Assembly (NCBI GenBank): GCA_020746105.1 | Contig: CM036636.1 | Span: forward strand, 2,232,001-2,296,000 | Length of the DNA stretch: 64,000 nt | Source: Trogon surrucura | Taxonomy: Eukaryota; Chordata; Aves; Trogoniformes; Trogonidae | Reading direction: 5' to 3' | Shown: in pieces, positions 36,798-48,605 of the stretch | Numbering within the stretch: the stretch's first letter is position 1 | Layout of the letters: every line of letters starts with the position of its first letter | Notes under the pieces: model-generated | What the model was told of the DNA's origin: nothing | Databases searched by the model: none | Seen by the model: only the letters and a program-made list of their open reading frames with translations | Translations under genes and position numbers: made by a program

Positions 36798-38639
36798 GTG
36801 AGCACCTGCCTCGGTGGAGGGCCAGCCCTTGCTTGTGAGGTTGGCGCGGGATGGGAACAAAGCTTGGGGCTGGGAGATGTGCTCTGTCCCAGGAGGGTCT
36901 TGGGTGTGCTCCCAGAAACTGAGTGGGCCCACTCTCCTGTGTTTGTTTCTGAGCAGGGCTCTGCCCCAGAAGATGCAAATTTGCTTTTCAGTCCATCCAT
37001 TGCCACCCACCTCACCAGTGGTGGCTAATTTTCACTTCTGCTTTGGTGCGGCTGTCAAGTGCGAAGGCGTTACTTTGAACCTCTTCTGTGCAGCTGGTTC
37101 TAACTGAACTCTGATCCCTGCAGCACACTGAGCGAGCCCTTTTCCTCCCTCTAGTGAAGTTAACTTTCTGTTTTCCTGCGAGTTTCTCTGTTGCTCCAGA
37201 GCAGGCATCGATCGCTGCGGGATGGCTGGTGGGGTTAGACGCTCCACACCTCGTGTCGTTGTGGGACGCTTCATGGCTTCTGCGTTGTTTCTGCTTTGCT
37301 TTTACTTTGCAGGATGCAGCACGTGTGTTAATTTGATGAAATCTTTCCTGCGTGGTTGCCTGTGAGTTGCATGTGCCCAAATCTGAGGGCTTAATAAATG
37401 TGTCGGTGGAATTAGGAAAAAAAAAAAGCCCACCGCCCTTTATCTCCCCCTCTCCTTTCTTTCCATGGCTTTATTATTCCTTGACTAGTTACTTCTCATA
37501 GCTCTGTGGGGATTTGGTGTATTTTTGTTCTCCTTTCCATAACAGAGCATTAGAAAAAGCACTGAGCTGGCCCCATCAAAATACCTAGTCTTAGTTAGAA
37601 GCAAAATTTTGGACACGGTTCAGATACGTGTGTGAGTACAGCCTTGCTTTTTCTTTCTCTTCTGTCCAGCACAGTGTTTTGTCAAGCTGCTCTAGTTAGA
37701 AAGTAGTGCTCAGACCGGGCGGATTGAATGCTGCATCAGATGTGGCCTTGGTGCTTGCGTATTAACTGGGAGCACGTGAGTGCTGCTGCTGATGCTGGTT
37801 ACCAATGGACCTCTGGTCTGGGCAGACCGGAGACGAAGTCTGAGATGTCAGGGAGAGGTCACGATGCTCTGGGCAGAGACTCTCGCTTTGATCCCTTGCC
37901 TGACTTGGCTCAGGACTGTAAAACTCGTTTATTTAGCTCTTGGTTGATCTTAAGGTAAGTGTCAAGAGTATGGAGGTAAAAATTCAGAAGGAAGGTGGGA
38001 AGAGAGAGATTCTGCGCCTTGTATGCCTCGAGTGATTTTGACATAAAGCAAACTCCGTGTATCAGAAGGAACCTGAGAACCCTCCCTGTGCAGAAACAGC
38101 CGTGAGGCTTCATGAGCTGCTCAAATTCCAGCCACTTCTGCCTGTTGTCCAGTTCTGTTACTGGAGAAAGAAAGGTCCTGAAATGTGAACTGGGTAGTCT
38201 GCATTCTTGTGGTAATGTTCAGGTTGAATCTTTCTCTTCCTGAGTGTGCTGTGCGCGTAAAAGACAATGGTTTTGCGTGGTGGGTGTGTTACACTCATTG
38301 TTCTTCGCTGACCTTCGTTACCCAGCTGTGATCGTCATAGGAGCTCGGTTAGTTAATGCCTCTGAAGCCTGTTAATAACAGTGTTTAGTGTTGGCAGATA
38401 ATTTACATTTTTGAGTGTTGCGTGAACGTGAAATCATTACAGCAGACTTGTGAGATGGGATGGAATAGTTTCTTTCAGTCTTTTTTCCTGACCCAGGGAT
38501 GGGTGGTAACGTACAGAGCTGGGGTGCATGGCCTGGCAAAGCACCCTCAAGTCTGACATTTCTCTCATTACATTTGCTTGAACAGTCCCTTTCTTTTCAT
38601 GAGGAGGATGGGACCAGTACCCAGTATCAGTCTCCCTGT

Positions 38640-39308
38640 GGAGAGGGACTGGAGGTGTTGGTGGATGGAAAGCTGGACACGAGCCAGCCATGCGCGCTAC
38701 AGCCCAGCAGGGCAATCGCACCCTGGGCTGCGTCCAGAGCGGCGTGGCCAGCAGGGCGAGGGAGGGCATTGTGCCCCTCGGCTCCGCTCTGGTGAGACCC
38801 CACCTGGAGCACCGTGTCCAGCTCTGGAGCCCTCAGCACAGGAAACAAATGGATCTGTTGGAGCGGGTCCAGAGGAGGCCACAGAAATGCTCAGGGGCTG
38901 GAGCGGCTCTGCTGTAAGGACAGGCTGGGAGAGTTGGGGTTGTTCAGCCTGGAGACGGCTCTGGGGAGACCTTATAGCAGCCTGCCAGTGCTTAAAGGGG
39001 GCTACAGGAAAGATGGGGATTAATTTTTTAGCAGGGCCTGTTGCCCCAGGACAAGGGTTTGAGCTGAAAGAAGGTAGGTTCAGATTAGACATAAGGAAGA
39101 AATTTGTTGCAATGAGGATGCTGAAACACTGTCAGAGATTGCCCAGAGAGGTGGTTGAAGCCCCATCCCTGGAAACATTGAAGGCCAGGTTGGACAGGAC
39201 TCTGAGCAGCCTGGTCTCATTGAAGATGTCCCTGTTCAGTGCAGGGGGTTGGACTAGATGATGCCTGAAGGTCCCTTCCAACCCAAACCATTCTGTGGTT
39301 CTGTGATG
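38640..39308 (+). mobile_element. CR1 LINE 3' fragment, longest copy in the window
   Basis: About 670 bases in + orientation. It starts in the end of ORF2 (GGTGTTGGTGGATGGAAAGC, GAGACCCCACCTGGAGCACC, CTGTTGGAGCGGGTCCAGAG). It runs through GAGAGTTGGGGTTGTTCAGC and AGGCCAGGTTGGACAGGACT to TCCCTTCCAACCCAAACC and a TTCTGTG tail. The remaining ORF2 end is frameshifted and split over frames, so it is non-functional. It lies inside an EHMT1 intron in the same direction as the gene. Confidence 0.95.
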
Positions 39309-39863
39309 TGAGGGACTGGGAGTCGGCATGGTCTTGCTGGTGCTTCTGGGTTCTAGTTTAGGTGGAGCTGCTCCAGCACTCTGGTTGTGTGTTTGCTGGG
39401 AGCCGTGGCCGGCAGCGTAAGCCTAGATCCATTCAGGATTTTGTTCCCTTTTGAAAAATCCCCTTGGCAGATCCTTTGGCAGTATTGAACCTGGGATCTA
39501 AAACTTCCAGAGGCTTGAACTTGCAGATCCAGAGACTGTCTAAAGGTTGGGCCAAAGACTTCAGTGTCAGTTACTGTGTTCTCCCCTCTTTTTACTCCCC
39601 CTTGACTCACAAGGGTACCGATACCAAGGTCGGTATCAGATCCCCATCTGACCTGCGTTGGCACTTACCATAGGCCCACTGCTGCCTCTCTGAGTGCCCT
39701 TCTACGAGTTAACACCTCTGCCTACGAACTTGTGCTTTCTGTGTCCAAGGTGAGCCAGGAAATTCAGGTACCTTGCAGCCTTGACCGAGATGTAGGTGTC
39801 TGACCCCCCAAGCAAGGCACATGAGCACCGCTGCAGTAGTGCCTGGGACGGCTCCACCACCGA

Positions 39864-39947
39864 GGAAGAGGATGGTGTTGGAGATCTCTATGGAAAAGGA
39901 TGGTGTTGGAGATCTCTATGGAAGAGGATGGTGTTGGAGGTCTCCGT
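39864..39947. repeat. 28-base minisatellite, three copies
   Basis: Three copies start at 39864, 39892 and 39920, each with the core GGATGGTGTTGGAG followed by (A/G)TCTC. The last copy has diverged at its end. The unit is not a multiple of three, so the overlapping open frames read it in shifting frames and are not evidence of a protein. Confidence 0.92.
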
Positions 39948-42900
39948 GCAGCTCTCCTGTCGCAGGGAAGGTTCATACTCTCGTGAGACAAGAGCTGAGC
40001 TGCCCCGGTTTGTTACCTGCTGTTTTGAGGCAGTGCCTCACTTTCCTTGGTTGTCCTCAGCGTGCCGGCCTGACCTTTGTGACAGCTCAGATGCTGCTGC
40101 CCCAGGGGATGAGTTGTCGGTGCCAGGGAGCGGGGTGGGTGCTCTCGGGGAGCAGGCTGGAGGTCAGGGGTCCTTAGTTGGGCAGTCGTGGCGTTTTGGT
40201 CTTTGTTCCTCAAGCGGAAGATATTGCAGAAATGCACACTTGTTGCCAGCTGGGCTGTGCTCTTCTGACTTCGTCCTAGCACTGATAAAGAATTGAACTA
40301 TGAGTGTAACACATATCTGTAGGAGCAAGATCTTTGTGTGTTCCCTGCACTTGTGTTTCCAGCCTGGGGATGAGTCCCAGCCTGTGTAAAGCTCCGTGTG
40401 TGTTTCTCAGTAAACTCAGCGTCCCCTTCCGTGTAAAATTGCACAATACAGATAGAAAAAAAAGCTGTGGATGAGACTGTTTTGTTGTCCGTGGGGAAAT
40501 GTTCCAGTTTGGTTTTACATGTGGGTGTGTAGGCCCATCTTTCTCTTTGACAGGGAGGGGAAAGGGGCAGAGAGAGAGGAGAGTAGACCGGAAAAATGTT
40601 GCTCTCGTGTTTTAATGGGCCACACTGTCTTTAGCCTGACTCAGAGAGAAACTAATAAAAAAGTGGTTTCTTTGCAAGAATTGCAAGCGATTTCAGTTCT
40701 TTTCCTAATGTACATAGCTCTGAACTCTGCTGCATCTCGCTTGACCTTTCAACACTCCTTTTCTGATTCCTCAGCCCTAGAGGTGGAAAGTTCCACTAAA
40801 GCAGCAGCAGGAGGGAGAGTTGGTAACAAAGTTCTCCATTAGCCTCATGATTTCTGAGACTCCATCCAAGGCAGCTGCTCTACAAGAGCCATGAGATGTG
40901 CGTGGTCACTTTGCTCTCCAATAAACTTCAAACAACTTTTAAAGAGTGTGGCGGTTTTAAATTCCTGGGGGGATTTCCTTTTATTCTCTAGTTTTTGGGG
41001 TTTGTTTCTTTTTCTCCCTCTCATTGCAGATAGGAAGCTGCCAAGAGTGGGGAGAGTGCTGCTTCGCACGGCGCAGCTTTGCTCCCAGGTGCGGCCCCAG
41101 GTGCAGAGCTGGCTGCTTTAAAAAGAGAAAAAGAAACATCTCCTTGCCTTGAGGTACTGGGGCACTGAAATCCCCCCTGAGCCTGACAGGCAGGAGAGCA
41201 GACAGAGCAAAGCAGTGCTGAGGTATTAGATGTTTCACCCAGGTGCTGAGACCCCTGCTGTGGGGAGGCTGCGGCAGCCGAAGAAACGTTTTCTGAACCT
41301 GGAAGCCCCAGAGCAGGAGCATCCCTTGGTCAGGGGTGTGTTTGGGGCCTCGTGGGCAATGCTGTGACACCGTGGACCCGATCCCATGGCGAAAGAAAGA
41401 ACTGATTTCATGCAGAGGGGTCAAATGCTCCGAGTCACTGGTGGCGCTCACAGGCAGCCCCTGGCGAGGTGCTGGCTCCCATTTGCCTGTCCTGTGTAAT
41501 CTCAGTTTGAGCATTCACAGTAGTTGTTGTTGTTCTTTTTTTTTTTCTTTTTTGTTTACTTTTCCTATTTTGACTCCTGGCACGTCTGATGGGAGATGGG
41601 AAGCAGTGACAGTGCTCCAAGGATGCTGGGAGGAGTGGCATTTGCAGTTTGGAAATAGAGGCCGGGCTCTTGGGTTGGTATCACCCACCTGCATGATTTA
41701 AAAGGGGACGGGGGGAAGAAGAGACCAACAATAACTCAGCCCAGAGAGAAACTTTGGCCTGAAACACTCAATTCTTTTAATTTTTTGGCTTCAGAACGCT
41801 GCACCTTCCGTCTTCAATGGTGGAGGTGGTGCTTTCCTTCCCAATGGGTAAGGGATCTCCATCTGCCAGTTCTCTCACTGGTCTGTTCATTCTCGGGCCC
41901 CATCCCCTTGTCATCCTTTTTATGTCAGCTGGGCTTCCCTCTGCTTTACAGTTTTCTTTTTTTCTCACGTGGAGGAGGAAGCGGGGAGGGAACTGCTGTA
42001 ACACAAGCATTACAGGCAGGTGCATTTCTCACCTCTAAAAGTTGATCCAGCAGACCAGTTGGCTACTGGATAATGACGGTGATCTCTGTGATGTTTTAAA
42101 GATGATCCACAGAGTGCTCAGGGTGAAAAAAACCTGTGAAATGTGTGTATACATAAGTATAAATATGCAGTGCTTACTTGTACTGCCATTCAAAACCATG
42201 AGCTTTTCACTTTAGCTCCGTCTTTGCTTAATTCAGGGTTTGATGTTTCTCTTCTCCCCGTGGCTCGGCTGCGGCTGCGGGCGGCACACGGGATGTGTGG
42301 GAAGCAGCCTGTAAAGCATGGGCAGTTGGGTGTCTCGCCAAGGTGTTCAGAAAAATGTGTAACAGTTCAGAATCAAATAGTGGTGTATTTGCCTGTAGGA
42401 TATTTTTTGTTATTGTTTCTTTCTTGTAAATTTTTATTTCCTGAGACCTAGTTGCCTGGAGTATAAAGGCTCATCGCGCTTGCACATTTTTCTAGTTTTA
42501 TTTCATTGAGCTCTGAGATGTGAATTTAAAAATATATATTTAAGCCTTTATTTTTTGTTCAGTAGCACAGAGTTTTGAGCTGATCATCTGGCTGCCGTCG
42601 GCTCCTCATCCCCTTTGGTCTCTGCAGAGGCGATCGGGTTCCCTCAGGCTGTGACCAGGAGGGCTGGTGAGGACTGCAGCATGTCTTTTTGACAGACTCT
42701 GCCCGTGGGGAGGGTTTGTCCAGCTGAACCGAGCTCCGAGGCTGGACCAGAGCCAGGGCTGGCCCTGATGGAAGGGCTGGAAACCCAGCGGGCCAGAGCA
42801 GAGGAGAGGAGCTGGCATTGCGGGAGTCTGGGCTGGGAGAGCAGAGGTGGTTTTGTTTTGCCTGGTTTAGGCTGGGTTTGGGGTTTTTTTTTTAAGTTAG

Positions 42901-45900
42901 CACTCTAATTCTGAACTAGTCCAGCTCATTTCTGCTTACATGTGGTAGGCACGTCCAGGCAGTGCTAAGTTTGTCCAAAGCTTGATGTCTGAAGTCAGTG
43001 CTTTTTGAGCTGTCACCTCTCCTTGGTTGCAGCGGTGGCTTAGGGGCACCCCGGAGTTGGAGATACCTTTCAGACACTGAAAATTAGATGAGATATCCTC
43101 ATCCTGCCTGACTTAGCTTCTCTCAGCCTTCTTAAGATTCTGTTCTCTTCATGGGGATTTTAATTCAGTTTTGAATAACTGTATTTAGTATTGAGAAGAA
43201 GGCTTAAGATTGAAGCTGCTGCAGAGGGTCTGCTTGATGCTGAGGAGAGGTGGGAGGGGTGAGAACTCTGCCTTACTCTCAGTGAATTGATTTAAATATA
43301 TTAGTGATTATCCTTTGTCATGAGGAGTCGTGAGGATAATCTATCTGCATAATTTTCTATGTCTGAAATGCCTTGTGTCACTAAAATGTAGCCAGCTCCT
43401 ACAAGGTAGACCTTTACTGAAGTTTGTTTCAAGTTGGTATCAACTTCAGGTACCTGGGAGAGAGGGGACCATAACAGAAAATAAATTTCTTGGGCAAGTT
43501 ACCCATCCTACACGTTGGGGAATTTTTAAATTAATACTGAATATTTGGCTTGGGATGGAGGCAGCGTTGTGGTCAACGTGACGGGCTTTTCCTGCTGTGT
43601 ATGTTGTTGGAAATGCGTGCAGGAGCTCTGAAGGAACGAGGATGTTTCTAGTAAATGAGGTTATGCTTCTGTGTGGGCATAGGCTGTGTCTTTCTACCTT
43701 TTTTTTTATTAATTAAAGAAGGAGTGGTTGTAGATTGAGGAACAGTGAGAGGCTTAGGGAGAAAATACAGAGGAAAATGTAGTTTTGCTCTATTTAGAAT
43801 GAATAAGTACCAGCAAGTTGTAAAGATGCAGAGAAATACCAATTTTAGGTTTTTATTCGCTTGCACTTGCCACACGAGTAGAAAAGCTGTTGAACCACAT
43901 TTTCAAGAAGAGAACTCATTGCAGTGAGGTATATTTGAAATCAAGATTTCAGCGGGTTTGCAGTGAAACTTTTTTTTCCCTCTCGATAATGAAAAAGGGG
44001 AGATGAAAAGGTCACGTCAGGAACGAGTGTTTCTTGAGCTGTCTGGTGCTGCTGAAGAGCTTCTGTAGGCTGTCTTATCCAGCTTCTCTGCATTGTGAGG
44101 TTCCTGCTGGTGGTGTTCTTATCCCCATCTGTAGGCTGTATTTCAGAAAACGTGTAAATCCGCACTGAATTGTGTCCGTTCAGCAGCGCTTGTAGATGTG
44201 CAGTGCTCTTAAGTGTGTGCCCAGGAACCCTTGAGCGTGGTCAGACTCGCAGGCGTGTCCTGTTATGTGAGGATGGAGCGAGAGGCAGAGCGTTGCAGCG
44301 AGTGGAGTGGGAGCCCAGCCTGAGAAAGCAAGTCCTGTTTTCCTGTCTCCAGACCAGGTGTTTTGGTTGTGGAAACCAGACCAGCTCACTCAGGTTACAC
44401 CACCTTACTGAACAACGTAAAATGGTTCTTTGTGAGGGTCTCTTTAATTAGATGCTCAGGTAGGACCCGGGTATGACGAGCTCCTGCAGTCGGTGGGTTG
44501 GCTGTGATGCTTGGTACAGGAGCTCACTTTATGGAAGACGATGCTATTCCGAAGCATTTATGAATTCGTTTTAGTGCTGTCAGAAAAGGGAGCAGGAGGA
44601 TGGAGCTGATTGCCCCGAAGAAGCCCAGCCCAGCAGCTCAGGACAGTCTTGCCTGCGGCATCTCAGAGCTCCCTTCTCATTCAGTCTTGGTCTCTGCTGA
44701 CTCTTGCCAGCCCACGAGCTGTGGGATGGTGGTTGCCAGAACAGGTTTTGTGGTGTGGGTGCGTGTCCATTGGGCACCGAGTTGTGACACTCCACAATGG
44801 GTTTTGCTCTGTCCACCGAGCGGTGGCAGCACCGATGGTCGGGGCTGGAGCTGGAACGCGCAGGACCTGGCTTTGCCCTGCAAGGTCTGTAGTCATGTAC
44901 AGTGGGGCTGAGTGGGTGCATGAGCCTGTTAAAACCGTAATCCTTGACGACTGCTGTCAGGTTCTCTGGTTCTGTGCAACTTAAGGGACAGCAAAATTTC
45001 CTGTCTTTGTTTTGTCAAGTCTGTAGTCCTACGAGTTTGGAAGGCTGGTGCCTGTTTATAGGGATTTGATGGCACTTCCACAGTCAATCAGATTTCGTTT
45101 TCTACACTTAATAAGAGTGTGTGTGGGGGAAACTGTATGTGGGATTTTAATTTTAGCCTTATGGATTTTTCATGAAGTCCATGACACTTTCTAGAGTAAT
45201 GCAGTTATTCTTTCCCCTAGGACAGTGCTCTAATTTACCTTGTTTTGGTTGCCTTTATGGCAGGTAGAGCAATTCTTGCCCTCTGCTTATTTGGTTTATC
45301 TAATAGTCAGCCACTGAAGTTATTTAACTGCTCTGGTGGGAGTGCACGGTATTTAAATCAACAAATATTGAAGGCTTCATTCGGCCGGGTGCCTAGAGCT
45401 GAGCATTAGAAACCTCCATCTGTGGTTAGGGAGCTTGTCTTTTGTTTTCTTCTGGCACTGACTTTGCTGAAATAATTGTTTAAATGGCCACAGCATGGTC
45501 TTCTAAAGATACCGAAGGCAGAAAGAGAAACAGGGATTGAAAGAATAAGGGCATAGCTCTTGGCTCCCTCTGGCTAAGACTTTTCAAATAGTTAAGTAAC
45601 AGTGAAAAAACCAGCACTTTATCTTCTCCTGGAGTCGTTGCTATCGAAAACCAACTCTTGTGCGCCTTATCAGAGCTTTCAGCACGCAGAAGGTGGTCTG
45701 GGTGGTGTGAGAGGGCAGCAGATGGAGGTGACGGCTGGATCGTGGTTGGAGAGCCGCTCGGTCACTGCCTGCTGGAGGTGGGGGTTCGGCCCCTGCCCCC
45801 CTCCCTGTGCTCCCGTGAGCACGGCTGAGCTCGTTCTGGAGCTCTTTTTGGAGACTCTGAGCCAGCAAAGCCCACGTAGGAGACAATCACAGGCTGGGCT

Positions 45901-48048
45901 GCCTGGGTTTAGGGGCAGTGGACTGCTTAGTGCAGGAAAAATGGCCGGAGGTCAGCCCCAGGGAAGAGTTACCACTTGTCATCAAGGCTTGACGACGCTT
46001 TCCAGTAAGATGCTTCATTTCCAACACCTGTGACTTTCAGTTGCAAATAAGGAGCTGGACTAGAACTGTCCCTCTTGTCACTTGGGTAGGACTAGGCTGG
46101 AGCAAGACCCACCTGGGCAAAGCCCCAACGTACCTGGTTTGAATTCAGCATTAACTGAGCTTCAGGCCGGAGGTTGGATTGAGGGCTGTAAGGCATTGAG
46201 CAGTTCTAAGAGAGCTTTCAGTTCGGTGCTGGTGATATTTGTCCTTAGATCTCAGATCAGCACCAAGAATCGGGAAGTTTGGGGGATGATAGGATTGTTA
46301 CAGGTACTAGAGTTCATTGTGTTTAGAGTTCAAATCTGCAAGTGCTGTTTGTGCAGAAATCTGTATCAAAATCTTTCAGGTCAATGCAGTGGTAGGGAAC
46401 TGGCCTGAATGAACGTATTAAAAAGGGGTAGAAAGAAGGGGAGATGGCTGGGCCTTCCAAGAGCAGGGGAGATTTTTTTTTTTTTTTTCCCAGGTGCTGC
46501 TAATGGGAAAGGAAATTTGGTGCTTTTTGGGAAGGCCTGTTCTGGTGAGCTGTATCACGCTGCTTCTCCTCGCCACTGACGTTTGCCCTGAGCTGCCCGT
46601 GCTCGGGGTCACGCAGCAAAGCCCCGCAGAGCTCGGCTTTGAACCGTCAGCCTCGCTATATTGGACTTAACATCCTGGGATCCGGGATCTTGGTGGTTCT
46701 TCGTGCTTTAGCCTCACATCGGGTTGTTGCCAGGTCAGCAGAGACATTGAGAATATTGTTTTCCGTGAGTTTTGGGATTTGAAAGCAGCGTGAGATGAGA
46801 TGCTGATGCTGAGGGTGCTGATCTGGCTTGCAGAGTTGTCCTTCACGTTTGACTCCGGTCCCATCCGAGTACTGTAGGTGAAAATTGCTTTGCTTCGAGC
46901 TGGTTGTAAATCGTTTTTACCTGCTTTAACAGCACACTTGGACAAAGCTTTCACTGGTGCTTTTTATGATACTTTTCATAACTGTCTGGCCTCTGGAAGG
47001 AAAACAATACAAGGAATCCCTAACAACAGGTTGATTTAATCCTTTCACCGATTATGCCAGTGAATTGTTAGCACTCCTGGTTGCCTGGAGAGCTGTTAGT
47101 TTGTCACGTCGCAAGCCTTTCTGCAAGTACATGGTGTTCATACCTGGGATTTTTTTCAGCTCAGGTCTGAAATCTCTGATGGGATGAATTCATTGATGGG
47201 GGGAGCATGGAAATAATTTGGGAGGGAGGAAAAAAGACTTTTTACGTGGGCACTCTTGTTTTATCTGCATGCTAGCTTTTAGTCAGCCAAGAAATCTTGC
47301 TGCATGTGATTATTTTAGTCTAGAATTGTATTTAACATGCTTCACCCCTGCGTTTACTCTGGCTGTTGCCTCTGAGATGATGCTGTGAATCCTGCTCCTG
47401 TGCTGCTTTGTCCCAGTGCAAGAGCTGCTCTCCACTGGGCACCATTGCCGGGAGAGCTGTGATTGCCAGGGACTTACTCCTTGTGATGTTTTTTGTAGCA
47501 GCAGAGCCCTGATGTAGACGTTTGGCCTCTGAGCTGTGTCTGTGCCACAAAAGCTCACCCGTACAGCCTACCAGCAAGCTTCTCTTTGGCAAAGCCCTTC
47601 ACGACGCCGGATTGACATGACATCTGAGTGTGGGATTGGGCAGTGTTTTGTTTGACATGGGAGGTGTTGACATATGGTCCAATAAATGCAGTTATTGGAA
47701 GAGCTAAAGATAATATTTACTTTGAAAAATCCATAGTTGGGAGTAAATGGCCACATCTGCAGGTGAGGCAAATGAGGAGGAGCGCACTGCTTTCAGCTGA
47801 GCCACCCAACCCCCAAGTTGTCACCGTCTGAGGACCCAGGCCAGTGGGTCAGGTAGGTGAGTGGGCAGCCTCATGGCAGGTAGATGTAGAGATTTAGGGA
47901 GAGGGAGAGAGAGCAGGCAGTTTTCTGGAGGAGGGGCTTGCTCTTTGTTCATCACTGTAAGTAGCTGTACCTCGTCTTTGGAGTTTTGATGCCACTTGTG
48001 ACCCTTTTCTTTCTCCTCTCTTCCTCCTTACCCTCCCTCTTTCTCCAG

Positions 48049-48605
48049 GGTTTAATGCCATGGCTGCAGATGAAAGTGCTACAGAAAAGCAAGCGGGGGA
48101 ACCAAAAATGGCAGTAGACGGTGAAACCAATGGTTCCTGTGAGCACAGCGAAGCTGGTAGCCACCCAACCCCAGCTAAAAACACTCAGGACAATACGAAA
48201 GCGAGCCAGCAGGACTCTAGTACTAAATTAAATAGGATAGCAGAAAATGGCATTTCTGAACGAGACGGTGAGACCGGGAAGCAAAACCATATGAAAGCTA
48301 ATGACTTCACACAGACTTCTGTAACGGGGAGCAATGGATATATTCTAACCAAGCAGATGGCACAGGAGCAACCTCTAAGGACTACCAGCACCTTTGCTTC
48401 TCTCACCGGCCATGCTGCAAAAACCCTTCCAGGAGGAGCAAGCAAAGGGAGAACTGTGGGCTCCTTTTCTCAGATGCAAGCCACGATGCCAACCAAGCTC
48501 GGGGAGGGCAGTAAGGACATGGATGCTAAAAAAGCCGCCGCTGCTAACACCGAAGTCAAGGTCCACAGAGCACGGAAGACAATGCCCAAACCCACCCCCA
48601 GCCTG
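48049..48605 (+). CDS. EHMT1: EHMT1 large N-terminal exon with the H3K9-mimic ARKT motif
   Basis: This exon of 557 bases completes the split glycine codon and then reads 185 codons ([14 protein letters not shown]...) without a stop. Segments shared with mammalian EHMT1 include [32 protein letters not shown] and [10 protein letters not shown]. The region is low in hydrophobics and rich in Ser, Thr, Lys and Ala, so it is probably disordered. The ARKT tetrapeptide (codons 48570-48581, Lys at 48576-48578) resembles the H3 tail around Lys9. In mammalian GLP the equivalent lysine is automethylated and docks chromodomain proteins such as MPP8 and HP1. The acceptor is TTCTCCAG, ending at 48048. The donor GTAACG at 48606 is weak because it lacks G at +5. 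The ATG at 48060 (MAADES) is a possible internal start. The last residues before the donor (PTPSL) differ from mammals (SVVGL). Confidence 0.97.

Larger units (their letters stand above)
36798..48048 (+). other. EHMT1: EHMT1 intron between the KTELL exon and the large ARKT exon
   Basis: This is an 11.25-kb GT-AG intron, from GTGAGC to TTCTCCAG. It contains one large sense CR1 fragment (38640-39308), a 28-base minisatellite (39864-39947) and a T run (46471-46488). No other exon was recognised. Confidence 0.9.

Noticed and set aside
38578..39261. 227-codon open frame, + strand
   Set aside because: Almost all of it is CR1 sequence; the C-terminal part is the decayed end of CR1 ORF2.
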